Assembly (NCBI GenBank): GCA_041600415.1
Contig: JBFIKF010000005.1
Location: 62,001 to 126,000, forward strand
DNA: 64,000 nucleotides
Direction: 5' to 3'
Origin: JBFJKD01 sp041600415
GTDB taxonomy: Bacteria > Pseudomonadota > Gammaproteobacteria > Pseudomonadales > Porticoccaceae
Below, piece by piece: positions 52,143-62,220 of this stretch (its first letter is position 1; each line of letters opens with the position of its first letter). The notes below the pieces were generated by a model that was not told the DNA's origin, made no database searches, and saw only the letters and a program-made list of their open reading frames with translations. The translations under genes and the position numbers were made by a program.

Positions 52143-52910
52143 CTAACGGTCGCCATAAGCCTGGTTCTTGACAGACCGGTTCAGCGCTGCGAACTGTGCA
52201 AACCAAAGTGAGGTGGCGCCCACCACCGCGGCAGGCAATACCAGCATATTGATCACCGGTATCGAAGTCCCCAGTAATACCAACCCACCAAACACGAGAC
52301 ACAGCCGCTTTTTGCGGGCCAACGTCTCGCGCATGGTGCTGAAAGCGACCTGATTATTTTCCGCAGGGTAGTCAAGGAATTGCACGGATAGCGACCAGGC
52401 TCCCCACAGAAAAGCGATAATGGGGGCTAGCAGGTTGACTAAGGGTATCAACGCCAAAGCCATGCAAAGTAATAAAACCGCGACCATGCGTGGCAAAAAA
52501 TACCCCAATTTTTGTAATTCCCGTAGCAGCGCTCGCCCCCCAATTTCCCTCAATAGTTGCCAGCTCAACGGCTGATTGTCCAAGCCGCCCTGCAGCACAA
52601 GCTGCGTTTTTTGTGCCAACAATCCATAGAGCGGCGCGGAGATAATGTTTGCCGCAATAGCAAAAGTGTATCCGTATATAATCGCGAGAAAAATAGCGAA
52701 AAGCGCAGATAAAATCCAGGAAACAAAGCCCAGCCACTGTGGTAACCAATCTGTCATACGCAAAAGATAATATTCGAAATATTGCCAGGCAATTACTGTC
52801 AGGGATACAAAAAGAACCGCGTTGATGAGTAGCGGTATCAGCGCCCAGCCTCTTATCCCGGGCCGAGTTATCAATGTAAAGCCCCGCAAGAAGTGTGTAA
52901 AGCCCGGCAT
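52143..52910 (-). CDS. cysZ: CysZ-type sulfate transporter
   Basis: 255 aa integral membrane protein of the CysZ/EI24 family with about four to six hydrophobic segments. It begins MPGFTHFLRGFTLITRPGIRGWALIPLLIN as the family does. CysZ imports sulfate for cysteine synthesis. ATG 52910 has CGGAG upstream; the frame extends to 53024 without a better start. Convergent with rhlB. The 263 bases to the next gene show nothing clear. Confidence 0.9.
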   Translation of the reverse strand: MPGFTHFLRGFTLITRPGIRGWALIPLLINAVLFVSLTVIAWQYFEYYLLRMTDWLPQWLGFVSWILSALFAIFLAIIYGYTFAIAANIISAPLYGLLAQKTQLVLQGGLDNQPLSWQLLREIGGRALLRELQKLGYFLPRMVAVLLLCMALALIPLVNLLAPIIAFLWGAWSLSVQFLDYPAENNQVAFSTMRETLARKKRLCLVFGGLVLLGTSIPVINMLVLPAAVVGATSLWFAQFAALNRSVKNQAYGDR

Positions 52911-53173
52911 GTTGTCTCCGTTGTTATAGCTCACCTGTATACTTTTTTTCGGGCTGTTACAAAGTATGCGCGTCGCTGTTGCCTGCAGCTCTGGAAATGC
53001 ACGCGATGGTAATGGATATAGCAATATATTATTTCGGCAGCGGGATTAAAAAATTACAGGATTGGACCCGGAATGTACAAAAACCGAGTTCCACTTACAG
53101 CTCGCCGCAATAACACTCCCACCAGGCCGCGACCCGACCAACTTCCGCGCGCCGTGCACAAATCGTTAATGCA

Positions 53174-55258
53174 CTATTGGTCGTAAAATCCCTTGCCCTC
53201 TTTGGCGAGCCGTGCGAGCAGGGGTGCTGGTTGCCAGTAGTGATCACCACATTGTCTGGCGTATTTTTCGTATGCATCGCAAATATTTTGCAGGCCAATT
53301 TGATCAGCCCAAAACATCGGACCACCTTTGTAAGCCGGGAAACCATAACCGTTTATCCAGATAATATCGATATCCAGTGGTCGCGCGGCAATACCTTCAA
53401 AGAGAATTTTCGCGCCCTCGTTGATCATTGGATAGAGGCAACGTTCCAAAATTTCCTGATCAGGAATTTTGCGTTGCTCGATACCGCCCTGGGTGGCGCA
53501 CTGTGCGATTATCTTTGCCACTTCAGGGTCTGCAAGTGGTGTGCGGCCGTCATCGTATTGGTAAATGCCCGCCCGGGTTTTCTGTCCGTGGCGACCCATC
53601 TCGACCAGCTTATCGATCCATAGTGAGTCGCGTTTTTCCACCTTGCCCGCTTTGCGCCGCTCCTCGCGCACCTTATAGCCCACATCAAGACCGGCCATAT
53701 CTGCCATGGCAAATGGACCCATCGGAAAGCCAAAATCGAATAGTACTTTGTCGACCTGTTCCGGCGTGGCGCCTTCCTCCACCAGAAAGGCCGATTCGCG
53801 GGTACGCTGGTGGAGCATGCGGTTGCCAACAAACCCGTCACAGACGCCCACCAGGACGCCGATTTTACCGATACGTGTGGACAGTTTCATAACCGTGGCG
53901 ATGACATCGTCAGCGGTTTTCTTTCCGCGCACATTTTCCAGTAGACGCATGACATTAGCGGGGCTGAAAAAGTGCATGCCAATAACATCCTGTGGGCGGC
54001 GGGTAACACCAGCGATTTCATCCACGTTAAGTGTCGATGTGTTGGTAGCTAAAATAGCGCCTGGTTTGCAGGTTTGATCGAGAATCCTGAAAACGTCTTT
54101 TTTGGTATCCATATTTTCGAACACGGCTTCAATAACAATATCCGCGTCCCTGATATCCGCATAGGCAACAGTTGGTTCAATTAGCGCCATGCGTTTTTCC
54201 ACATCGCCGAATGCTATACGTCCTTTTTTTGCGCTGTTCTCGTAGTTACCGCGAATCACCGCGAGCCCTTTGTCGAGAAACTCCCGTTTTAATTCGAGTA
54301 ATTTAACCGGAATTCCCGCATTGGCAAAGTTCATGGCGATACCGCCGCCCATGGTGCCTGCGCCGATGACAGCTGCACACTTAATTTCCCGTCGGGGTGT
54401 ATCTTTCGCCAGCCCTGGTACTTTCCCCACTTCGCGCTCCGCGAAAAACACGTGGCGCTGCGCCAGCGATTCGCTGGATGCCATTAATTCCAAAAATAAT
54501 TGCCGTTCGCGTTGCATACCTTCGGCGAACGGTAAATCTACTGCGGCCTGAACCGACTTGATAATATGGAACGGTGCTTTAAAGCCGCGCATTTTTCGAC
54601 TGATACTGTGCGTATATTCCGTAAAATAATCCGGTGTTGCCACTGGTTGTGGCATGTCGCGAATATTACGCGGTCCCTTACCTGCGGCGAGTAATTTCTC
54701 CGTATAAGTGATAGCGCCGGTCTGCAAATCCCCTTCGATAATTATATCGATAATACCGAGAGACAGGGCGCGCGGCGCTGGTACATGGTTGCCCTGGAGG
54801 ATCATATCAAGCGCGGGTTCGACTCCGACCAGACGCGGCAGACGTTGCGTGCCACCAGCCCCGGGCAGTAATCCGAGATGAACCTCGGGTAGACCGACCC
54901 GGGCGCTGGCAACCGCAACCCGGTAGTGGCAGCCCAGTGCAACTTCCAGTCCGCCGCCCAGTGCCGTCCCGTGAATAGCAGCGACTACAGGCTTGCTGGA
55001 GTTTTCCATTTGTTCCAGCAATTGATTGAGGTCGGGCGCAGCCAGGGGCTTACCAAATTCGCGAATGTCAGCGCCAGCGATAAACGTACGGCCTTCACAA
55101 ATCAGAACCAGTGCCTTGACTGTGTCGTCTGCCTGGCCGCGCTCGAAAGCATCCTTGAGACCCTGGCGGACTGATTGCCCCAGAGCATTGACTGGTGGGT
55201 TATTGATGGCGATCAGCCCGACTTCCCCTTGCGCGGTATAGCTTACAGGTTTGGACAT
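53174..55258 (-). CDS. Enoyl-CoA hydratase/3-hydroxyacyl-CoA dehydrogenase
   Basis: 694 aa bifunctional beta-oxidation enzyme. The crotonase domain (1-190) has GGGLEVALGCHYRVA and the Glu-containing PEVHLGLLPGAGGTQRL. The NAD-binding domain starts at about 293 with GAGTMGGGIAMNFA, and two 3HCDH C-terminal domains follow (about 480-575 and 610-690). It is of the shorter peroxisomal-type layout rather than full FadB. No thiolase gene is adjacent. Confidence 0.92.
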   Translation of the reverse strand: MSKPVSYTAQGEVGLIAINNPPVNALGQSVRQGLKDAFERGQADDTVKALVLICEGRTFIAGADIREFGKPLAAPDLNQLLEQMENSSKPVVAAIHGTALGGGLEVALGCHYRVAVASARVGLPEVHLGLLPGAGGTQRLPRLVGVEPALDMILQGNHVPAPRALSLGIIDIIIEGDLQTGAITYTEKLLAAGKGPRNIRDMPQPVATPDYFTEYTHSISRKMRGFKAPFHIIKSVQAAVDLPFAEGMQRERQLFLELMASSESLAQRHVFFAEREVGKVPGLAKDTPRREIKCAAVIGAGTMGGGIAMNFANAGIPVKLLELKREFLDKGLAVIRGNYENSAKKGRIAFGDVEKRMALIEPTVAYADIRDADIVIEAVFENMDTKKDVFRILDQTCKPGAILATNTSTLNVDEIAGVTRRPQDVIGMHFFSPANVMRLLENVRGKKTADDVIATVMKLSTRIGKIGVLVGVCDGFVGNRMLHQRTRESAFLVEEGATPEQVDKVLFDFGFPMGPFAMADMAGLDVGYKVREERRKAGKVEKRDSLWIDKLVEMGRHGQKTRAGIYQYDDGRTPLADPEVAKIIAQCATQGGIEQRKIPDQEILERCLYPMINEGAKILFEGIAARPLDIDIIWINGYGFPAYKGGPMFWADQIGLQNICDAYEKYARQCGDHYWQPAPLLARLAKEGKGFYDQ

Positions 55259-55355
55259 ATAAGTTTCCTGCTAACTGTCGAATTCTGTTGCCAGTTAAAA
55301 AATTGCGTTCGTCAAAACTGGGCGATGTGTCGGAATTAATGAGTAAAGAAGGTGC

Positions 55356-55670
55356 CTAAAATACATTTAAAGTTGCCAGATACCTGTTAGCCGAGCGATG
55401 TCTGGCAATAACTTCAGACAGGGGCTTGCCTTCTGGTCCTGGCGCGTTGAGATCCCGCCCGGCGGCAACGAAATACCGCACAAAGGTGGCGAAGTTGTCT
55501 GCGATCATGCCGCGGTAGGCTCTTTCGAGCGCGTGATAATCGGCGTTAACGCCAACCGGCGGAGCCAGGTCGAGAAACGATTTTATGCGCTCGTCGCTAA
55601 AGGACTCGCCCATGACTTTCTGCTTGTCCTTGCCTCTATTTTTGGTCGGTTTGTCGATTGCGAGCACCAT
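55356..55670 (-). CDS. PA4642-family protein
   Basis: 104 aa. KDKQKVMGESFSDERIKSFLDL and YHALERAYRGMIADNFATFVRYFVAAGRD match the small PA4642 family of unknown function. GGAG seven bases upstream supports ATG 55670 over the preceding TTG. It begins 11 bases after the gatB stop and is probably co-transcribed. Confidence 0.85.
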   Translation of the reverse strand: MVLAIDKPTKNRGKDKQKVMGESFSDERIKSFLDLAPPVGVNADYHALERAYRGMIADNFATFVRYFVAAGRDLNAPGPEGKPLSEVIARHRSANRYLATLNVF

Positions 55671-55680
55671 CAACGGCTCC

Positions 55681-57138
55681 TCAAAGTAATGCGTCGAGTT
55701 TGTTTAACACCGTATCGTTGACTTGCTGGGGGTTTGCCTGGCCACGGGACAGTTTCATCACCTGCCCGACGAAATAACCCAGCATTTTAGTTCGCTTACT
55801 GACATCGGCATTGATGTAGTTGGCGATTTGTTGTGCATTGTCTGCTATCACCTGATCCACCAGCGCGGCAATGGTGTCGGTATCGGAAACCTGTTTTAAA
55901 CCCCGGGTGGCGATGATGGCGTCACAATCTCCCTCGCCGCTCCACATGGCTTCGAAGACCTGTTTTGCCATATTGTTGGAAATGCTGCGATCTACGATGC
56001 GCGCGATTAAATTAGCTAATGCCTGAGGTGTGACACGGCTTTCGCGAATATTAATATCGGCGTTGTTCAGCTTTGCGGAAAGCTCGCCCATCACCCAGTT
56101 CGCGACAAGTTTTGCATTGCCACATTGCTGGGTAGCGGTTTCGAAAAATGTCGCCATCCCGGCGTCGCCACCGAGGACGTCGGCGTCGTAGGTTGAGAGT
56201 TGGTATTGCTTCATAAAGCGTTGTTTGCGCGCGTCGGGTAATTCCGGCAGGCTGGCGCGCAGTGCTTCGATATAGGCTTCGTCAATTTCTACTGGCAATA
56301 AATCCGGACACGGGAAATAGCGGTAATCATTGGCCTGCTCTTTGCTGCGCATTGAACGTGCAATATCTTTATCGCCGTCATACAAACGAGTTTCCTGAAT
56401 AATTTTTCCGCCATCTTCCAGCACGCCAATCTGCCGTTTCACTTCCAGAGCAATCGCCCTTTCCATAAAACGGAAAGAGTTCAGATTTTTGGTTTCAGTG
56501 CGGGTACCCAGTGGTTCCCCGGGGCGGCGTACTGAAATATTTACGTCAAAGCGCATCGAGCCCTGGGACATGTCGCCATCGCAAATACCCAGCGAAGTGA
56601 CGATACCGTGGAGCTTCCTGGCAAAGGCGACCGCTTCGTCGGCGCTGCGCATATCTGGTTCCGTAACAATTTCAATTAACGGTGTGCCAGCGCGGTTAAG
56701 ATCAATGCCCGACATACCGTGAAAATCTTCGTGCAGGGACTTTCCGGCGTCTTCTTCGAGGTGTGCGTGATGAATGCGAATGCGTTTAATGGAGCCGTCG
56801 TCACACTGTATATCGATGTGTCCGGGGCCAACGATGGGTCGCTCGAGTTGGGTCGTTTGATACCCTTTTGGCAAGTCCGGGTAAAAATAATTCTTGCGAT
56901 CAAACGCAGAAACTTTAGCAATTTGCGCATTCACGGCAATGCCGAACATTACCGCCATACGCAACGCTTCTTCATTCAGCACTGGCAAGGTTCCGGGCAT
57001 GGCCAGATCTATCGCGCAGGCCTGTGTGTTCGGTTCGGCGCCAAATGCAGTGCTCGCGCCCGAGAAAATCTTGCTGCGTGTGGCAAGTTGAGTATGGACT
57101 TCCAGTCCAATAACGATCTCCCAATCCGTTGCAATCAT
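55681..57138 (-). CDS. gatB: Asp/Glu-tRNA amidotransferase subunit B
   Basis: 485 aa. Activates Glu- or Asp-charged tRNA by phosphorylation. The N-terminal IGLEVHTQL and C-terminal GatB/YqeY domain are present. ATG 57138 (MIATDWEIVIG) was preferred over GTG 57147. With tRNA-Gln in the window, it suggests Gln-tRNA or Asn-tRNA is made by transamidation. Confidence 0.96.
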   Translation of the reverse strand: MIATDWEIVIGLEVHTQLATRSKIFSGASTAFGAEPNTQACAIDLAMPGTLPVLNEEALRMAVMFGIAVNAQIAKVSAFDRKNYFYPDLPKGYQTTQLERPIVGPGHIDIQCDDGSIKRIRIHHAHLEEDAGKSLHEDFHGMSGIDLNRAGTPLIEIVTEPDMRSADEAVAFARKLHGIVTSLGICDGDMSQGSMRFDVNISVRRPGEPLGTRTETKNLNSFRFMERAIALEVKRQIGVLEDGGKIIQETRLYDGDKDIARSMRSKEQANDYRYFPCPDLLPVEIDEAYIEALRASLPELPDARKQRFMKQYQLSTYDADVLGGDAGMATFFETATQQCGNAKLVANWVMGELSAKLNNADINIRESRVTPQALANLIARIVDRSISNNMAKQVFEAMWSGEGDCDAIIATRGLKQVSDTDTIAALVDQVIADNAQQIANYINADVSKRTKMLGYFVGQVMKLSRGQANPQQVNDTVLNKLDALL

Positions 57139-57152
57139 AAATGGCACTCTTC

Positions 57153-58607
57153 TCAGTTAAGACCGGGCGCGGTGCGCGTGTGCCAGTCGGTGACCTGTTG
57201 CAGGCGGTGCGCAATATTGAGCATGCGCCCCTCGTCAAAATAGTTGCCTATAATTTGCAACCCAACGGGTTTGTCGTCCACCAGTCCGCAGGGTATGGAC
57301 ATGCCCGGCAGTCCGGCCAGGTTGGTGGCGATGGTATAAATGTCCTCGAGATACATGGCTACCGGGTTATTGCCCTTGGCGCCAAACGCGAAAGCCGGGT
57401 TGGGACAGGTGGGACCGATGATGACGTCGACATCATTAAACGCCGCGACAAAATCCTGTTTGATCAGGCGCCGTACCTGTTGTGCTTTTTTATAATAGGC
57501 GTCGTAATAACCAGCGGACAGACAATAGGCGCCGACCAAAATACGGCGCTTTACTTCGTCACCAAAACCTTCCGCGCGAGAGCGCATATACATATCGCGC
57601 AGGTCGATCGGGTCGGCGCAGCGGTAGCCATAGCGTACGCCGTCAAAACGCGACAGGTTGGCCGATGCCTCGGCGGGGGCGATGACGTAGTACGCGGGTA
57701 CCGACAATGCGGAGTGCGGAAGGCTGATGTCCTTGACGATCACCCCTTGTTTTTGCAATTCCGCGACGGCGTCGCGCAGCGCGCGCTCGGTGCCCGGATT
57801 CAGGCCCGCATCAAAATATTCGCGCGGCAAGCCAACCGTTAACCCGGTGAGGCTGGAATTAATTCCTGCGGTGTAATCGGGAACTTCGCGGTCGACGCTT
57901 GTGGAATCTTTGGGGTCAAAGCCGGCCATAACATTGAGCAGCAGCGCGGCGTCCTGCGCGTTGCGCGCCATGGGACCCGCCTGGTCGAGACTAGAGGCAA
58001 ACGCGATCATACCCCAACGGGAAACGCGGCCGTAGGTCGGCTTGAGTCCGGTAATACCACATAGCGCCGCGGGCTGGCGGATCGAACCACCCGTATCGGT
58101 AGCGGTGGCGGCGGGGGTCAGACGCGCAGCGACTGCCGCCGCGGAACCGCCGGACGAGCCGCCGGGGACGCAACTGGTATCCCACGGATTTTTGACTGGC
58201 CCGTAGTAGCTGGTTTCGTTGGACGAACCCATGGCAAATTCATCCATGTTGCTTTTGCCAAGCACCACGGCGCCGGCCGCGACAAAGTTAGCAACCACCG
58301 TGGCGTCGTAGGGTGGAATAAAATTGTCGAGCATTTTTGATCCACAGCTGGTGCGTACACCCTGGGTGCAAAAAATATCCTTGTGGACGACGGGTACGCC
58401 ACACAGTGCGGGCGCCGCACCGGCAGCCCTGCGCCGATCTGCCGCCTGTGCCTGTTGCAGGGCAAGTTCAGGGGTGACTGTGATAAAACTATTGTAGCGT
58501 TCATCCAGTGTTGCGATACGCTCGAGGAAAAATTTCGCGAGCTCGACGCTGGAAAAATCCTTGTTGGCCAGGCCGACACTGAGTTCGGTGAGAGTGAGAT
58601 TGTGCAT
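57153..58607 (-). CDS. gatA: Asp/Glu-tRNA amidotransferase subunit A
   Basis: 484 aa amidase-signature enzyme that supplies ammonia from glutamine. The Ser-Ser-Lys triad is covered by VVHKDIFCTQG and GGSSGGSAAAVAA with TDTGGSIRQPA. It begins 91 bases after gatC and ends 14 bases before gatB. Confidence 0.97.
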   Translation of the reverse strand: MHNLTLTELSVGLANKDFSSVELAKFFLERIATLDERYNSFITVTPELALQQAQAADRRRAAGAAPALCGVPVVHKDIFCTQGVRTSCGSKMLDNFIPPYDATVVANFVAAGAVVLGKSNMDEFAMGSSNETSYYGPVKNPWDTSCVPGGSSGGSAAAVAARLTPAATATDTGGSIRQPAALCGITGLKPTYGRVSRWGMIAFASSLDQAGPMARNAQDAALLLNVMAGFDPKDSTSVDREVPDYTAGINSSLTGLTVGLPREYFDAGLNPGTERALRDAVAELQKQGVIVKDISLPHSALSVPAYYVIAPAEASANLSRFDGVRYGYRCADPIDLRDMYMRSRAEGFGDEVKRRILVGAYCLSAGYYDAYYKKAQQVRRLIKQDFVAAFNDVDVIIGPTCPNPAFAFGAKGNNPVAMYLEDIYTIATNLAGLPGMSIPCGLVDDKPVGLQIIGNYFDEGRMLNIAHRLQQVTDWHTRTAPGLN

Positions 58608-58698
58608 GCCTGTCAGTTCCTGCGGGGTCGTAAGCTAATGTGGGGCCAGTGGTGTAACCAGTCCGGGGGCGTTGCGCCGATCGCTAACAGCGCAAAGA

Positions 58699-58986
58699 TC
58701 AGTCGAGCACCTGGGGCACCAGATACAACCCGTTCTCGCTACAGGGGGCTAGTGCGAGGAAGTCTTCTCGACGATCCGGTTCGGTGACGCAGTCGGCGCG
58801 CAGACGTTGGGTGGCATCCAGTGGATGGGCCATCGGTTCAACGTTTTCAGTGCGTGCGGCCTGGAGTTGATCAACCAGCGTGAGTATTTCGGAAATGCTG
58901 CGGGCGGTGGCCGAAATATTTTGTTCGGTTATGTCGATTCTTGCCAGTTCTGCGAGCTTTTCGATATCTGTGCGTTCTATGGTCAT
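58699..58986 (-). CDS. gatC: Asp/Glu-tRNA amidotransferase subunit C
   Basis: 95 aa, the usual GatC length from ATG 58986 (MTIERTDIEKLAELARI). It wraps around GatA and stabilises the complex. A TTG at 59004 would add six residues. It is divergent from mreB across a 175-base gap. Confidence 0.95.
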   Translation of the reverse strand: MTIERTDIEKLAELARIDITEQNISATARSISEILTLVDQLQAARTENVEPMAHPLDATQRLRADCVTEPDRREDFLALAPCSENGLYLVPQVLD

Positions 58987-59161
58987 GGTATAGTTTCGGT
59001 TCAATGACAGCCGTTCGTGTTTCAGCCGGGTAAGGTACCATATTTACATCTTGCCCTGAATCCCCGCCGTTGTTAGAGTCACCGGGGTCGTTGGGTCAGG
59101 CGCGCCTAACCTGTTGTCTCGACTCTATTTTATATCCGGTTACGAGGAAATATTCGTTATT

Positions 59162-60196
59162 ATGTTGAAGCGTTTGCGCGGGATGTTTTCCAACGATCTG
59201 TCCATTGACCTGGGCACGGCCAACACCCTTATCTATGTGCATGACAAGGGTATCGTGCTCAATGAGCCCTCGGTGGTCGCGATCCGTCATCACCACGGAC
59301 AAAAAATGGTGGAAGCAGTCGGCGCGGAAGCCAAGCGCATGCTGGGGCGTACTCCGGGCAACATCAGCGCCATCCGGCCACTCAAGGACGGGGTGATTGC
59401 GGATTTCCAGGTTACCGAAAAGATGTTGCAGTATTTTATCAAGAAAGTTCACTCCCACAGCCTGATTCCCCCCAGCCCGCGGGTGCTGGTATGTGTTCCC
59501 TGTCTGGCCACGGAAGTGGAGAAACGTGCGATTCGAGAATCCACCGAAAGTGCTGGAGCGCGGGTGGTGTATTTGATTGAGGAACCGATGGCGGCCGCAA
59601 TTGGTGCGGGTTTGCCGGTCGAGGAGGCGTTCGGTTCCATGGTAGTAGATATCGGAGGCGGCACCACGGAGGTGGCAATATTATCCCTCAATGGTGTCGT
59701 CTATTCCGGCTCGGTGCGCATTGGTGGCGACCGTTTTGACGAGGCCATAGTGAATTACGTACGGCGCAAGTATGGCAGCGTGATTGGCGAGACCACTGCC
59801 GAGCGCATAAAAATGGAAATTGGTAGTGCTTACCCAGGCAAGGAAGTGCGCGAAATTGATGTACGCGGACGCAATCTGGCGGAGGGGGTACCTAAAAGCT
59901 TTACTCTGAACAGCGATGAAATTCTTGAATCGCTGCAGGAACCGTTGACGGCAATTGTCCAGGCGGTGAAACGCGTGCTGGAGCAGTGTCCACCGGAGCT
60001 GGCGTCGGATATCGCTGAAACTGGTATCGTCCTTACCGGCGGCGGCGCGCTATTGCGGGATATCGATCTGTTGCTGACCCACGAGACTGGACTGCCGGTG
60101 ATTGTCGCCGAAGAGCCGCTCACCTGTGTGGCGCGCGGCGGCGGTAAGGCGCTGCAGATGATGGATCAACGTCACCTCGATATTTTGTCATCCTGA
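59162..60196 (+). CDS. mreB: MreB, rod-shape actin homologue
   Basis: 344 aa. NDLSIDLGTANTLIYV (phosphate 1), VVDIGGGTTEVAIL (phosphate 2) and GIVLTGGGALL (adenosine site) are intact. MreB filaments direct lateral wall synthesis with MreC and MreD. ATG 59162 gives the normal MLKRLRGMF start; the frame is open to 59114. GAGGAAA lies 12-13 bases upstream. Confidence 0.97.
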   Translation: MLKRLRGMFSNDLSIDLGTANTLIYVHDKGIVLNEPSVVAIRHHHGQKMVEAVGAEAKRMLGRTPGNISAIRPLKDGVIADFQVTEKMLQYFIKKVHSHSLIPPSPRVLVCVPCLATEVEKRAIRESTESAGARVVYLIEEPMAAAIGAGLPVEEAFGSMVVDIGGGTTEVAILSLNGVVYSGSVRIGGDRFDEAIVNYVRRKYGSVIGETTAERIKMEIGSAYPGKEVREIDVRGRNLAEGVPKSFTLNSDEILESLQEPLTAIVQAVKRVLEQCPPELASDIAETGIVLTGGGALLRDIDLLLTHETGLPVIVAEEPLTCVARGGGKALQMMDQRHLDILSS

Positions 60197-60235
60197 TAAT
60201 ATAACTATTCTGATCGAGGTGCCGCGATCAAGAAT

Positions 60236-61084
60236 TTGTTTGCCAAAAACGCCTCCCCATCGCGTCGCTTTGTGGTGCTGGGAAGCATCGCGTTGTTACT
60301 GATTGCCGCGGATGTCTATACGCCATGGCTGCGCCCGGTTCACACGTGGCTTGATCGCGTCGCGTTTCCCTTTTACTGGATGACCAGCTTGCCGGCCCGG
60401 GTGCGCGAGTGGGGTGAAGGCAAAGTCGTCGATCGTGGCACGCTCGAGGCTCGCAACACGCAACTTGAAACAGAGCTCCTGGTGCACAGGGGGCAATTGC
60501 AGCGCATGGTCGATCTCGCTGCGGAAAATACCCGCTTACGCAGTTTGTTGAACGCCACGCAGTTACTTAAAGATAAAGTGCTGGTCACCGAACTGATCGG
60601 CGTCTCGCCAGACCCCCTGACGCACGCCATCGTCATCGATCGCGGTACAACCGACGGCGTCAATATCGGCCTGCCGGTACTGGATGGCGACGGCTTGATG
60701 GGGCAGGTCATAGCGGTATCGGCTACCCACAGCCGGGTGCTGTTGATCACCGATGTGAGTCACGCGCTGCCGGTGCGGGTGTTGCGTAATGGCGTGCGCA
60801 CCATTGCAGAGGGCACCGGGGAATACGACCGACTGCGGTTGCGCTATGTGTCGCCGACATTGGATATTCAGGTTGACGATGTGCTGGTTAGCTCCGGGCT
60901 GGGTGGACGCTTTCCCGGAGGTTACCCGGTGGGCCGGGTGACTCATATTGAGCGGGATCCCGGTCAGGCATTTATGGAGGTGTCCGTCACGCCCACTGCG
61001 CACCTTGATCGCAGTCGCCATTTGCTGGTGGTATTTTCTGCCACCGACGATCTGCAGGCGCAAGATTCCGTTGCGCCACGTTAA
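60236..61084 (+). CDS. mreC: MreC, rod-shape protein, unusual start codon
   Basis: 282 aa. An N-terminal membrane helix (about 11-28), a coiled coil (65-105) and the MreC beta-barrel domain. There is no ATG at the expected place. The first standard start is TTG 60236, but GAGG (60216-60219) is ideally spaced from an in-frame ATC at 60227. That would give KNLFAKN after the initiator, closer to the MIKxLF start of homologues. No other in-frame start lies between the mreB stop and here. Confidence 0.92.
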   Translation: MFAKNASPSRRFVVLGSIALLLIAADVYTPWLRPVHTWLDRVAFPFYWMTSLPARVREWGEGKVVDRGTLEARNTQLETELLVHRGQLQRMVDLAAENTRLRSLLNATQLLKDKVLVTELIGVSPDPLTHAIVIDRGTTDGVNIGLPVLDGDGLMGQVIAVSATHSRVLLITDVSHALPVRVLRNGVRTIAEGTGEYDRLRLRYVSPTLDIQVDDVLVSSGLGGRFPGGYPVGRVTHIERDPGQAFMEVSVTPTAHLDRSRHLLVVFSATDDLQAQDSVAPR

Positions 61085-61550
61085 TCGCTTTCCGGCCGGA
61101 ATTTTTGCGTTTAGCGTGTTGTTGGCTATCCTGGTCCACGTCTACCCGGTACGCGGTGATCTGGCATTCTGGAGACCACCACTGCCTTTGCTGGTGATGT
61201 TGTACTGGATGTGGTGTGAACCATTCCGCGCCGGCGTGGGTCTCAGCTGGTGTATCGGTCTGGGGCTCGATTTGATGTTCGGCCCCGTGTTGGGCCTGCA
61301 GGCACTGGCGATGGCTACCTGCGCTTTTGTGGTAAAAATACTCGGGCAACGGCTACAGCATTTTTCGCTCCCACAGCACAGCTCCCTGGTTGTGCTGGTG
61401 GTGGTGGCGTACCAGATTGTTATCGCGACGGTGGCGGCGTTATTAGGCAGAGGCGAACTGGGTTGGCCCCTGTTCTATCCGGCGATTGGCAGTGTCTTGG
61501 TGTGGCCACTGTTGGTATTAGCTCTGCACTACCTGCGCCGTCACCCGTGA
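61071..61550 (+). CDS. mreD: MreD, rod-shape membrane protein
   Basis: 159 aa with five hydrophobic segments. FWRPPLPLLVMLYWMWCEP is the conserved MreD block. The best start is TTG 61071, overlapping the end of mreC; the frame is open far into mreC but without family residues. Part of mreBCD. Confidence 0.9.
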   Translation: MRHVNRFPAGIFAFSVLLAILVHVYPVRGDLAFWRPPLPLLVMLYWMWCEPFRAGVGLSWCIGLGLDLMFGPVLGLQALAMATCAFVVKILGQRLQHFSLPQHSSLVVLVVVAYQIVIATVAALLGRGELGWPLFYPAIGSVLVWPLLVLALHYLRRHP

Positions 61551-61626
61551 TCAGCGCGGCGCAGTGGATCAAGTATCTGGCGATAACAGCGCTTAACTGT
61601 ATGGCGACAGGAACGAGTAACAGCAG

Positions 61627-62220
61627 ATGAGCGGCGAGCCAGAATTGATTCTCGCCTCCTCTTCACCCCGTCGTCAGGCATTACTGAGCCAATTGGGCGT
61701 GCGCTTTATCGTCAAACCCTGCGCCCTGGATGAAATCAGCAAGCCCGCGGAGTCCGCGCAACAATTCGTGGAACGCATGGCGCGTGCGAAGGCCGAGGCC
61801 ACCTGGCGACTCTGCGCGCAGCGGGAGCTTCCGGTGCTCGGTGCCGACACCGTGGTGGTGGTGGACGATACGATATTTGGAAAACCAGCTACGTGCGAGG
61901 ACGCGCTGGCGATGTTAGAGCGGTTATCCGGGCGCACACATCGCGTTCTGACCGCGGTCGTGGTAATGAACGCGACCCGTCGTGAACTAAGGCTTTGCCA
62001 AACCCTGGTGACATTGCGGTCTATCAGTCAGGGGGAAGCTCTGCGCTACTGGAACACCGGTGAACCGCTGGATAAGGCGGGTGGTTACGCCATTCAGGGC
62101 TTCGGCGCCGCGTTTGTCAGTGCCATCAGTGGCAGTTACTCCGGGGTGGTGGGGTTGCCACTGGCGGAAACCTGGGAGTTGTTGCAGTTGTTCGATATTT
62201 CCTGTTGGATGACACCATGA
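61627..62220 (+). CDS. maf: Maf-family nucleotide pyrophosphatase
   Basis: 197 aa. LILASSSPRRQALLSQLG and the Asp in VLGADTVVVVDD are the family motifs. YhdE-type Maf proteins hydrolyse dTTP/UTP and modified pyrimidine nucleotides, preventing their incorporation. AGGAACGAG precedes the ATG. The stop overlaps the rng ATG. Confidence 0.95.
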   Translation: MSGEPELILASSSPRRQALLSQLGVRFIVKPCALDEISKPAESAQQFVERMARAKAEATWRLCAQRELPVLGADTVVVVDDTIFGKPATCEDALAMLERLSGRTHRVLTAVVVMNATRRELRLCQTLVTLRSISQGEALRYWNTGEPLDKAGGYAIQGFGAAFVSAISGSYSGVVGLPLAETWELLQLFDISCWMTP

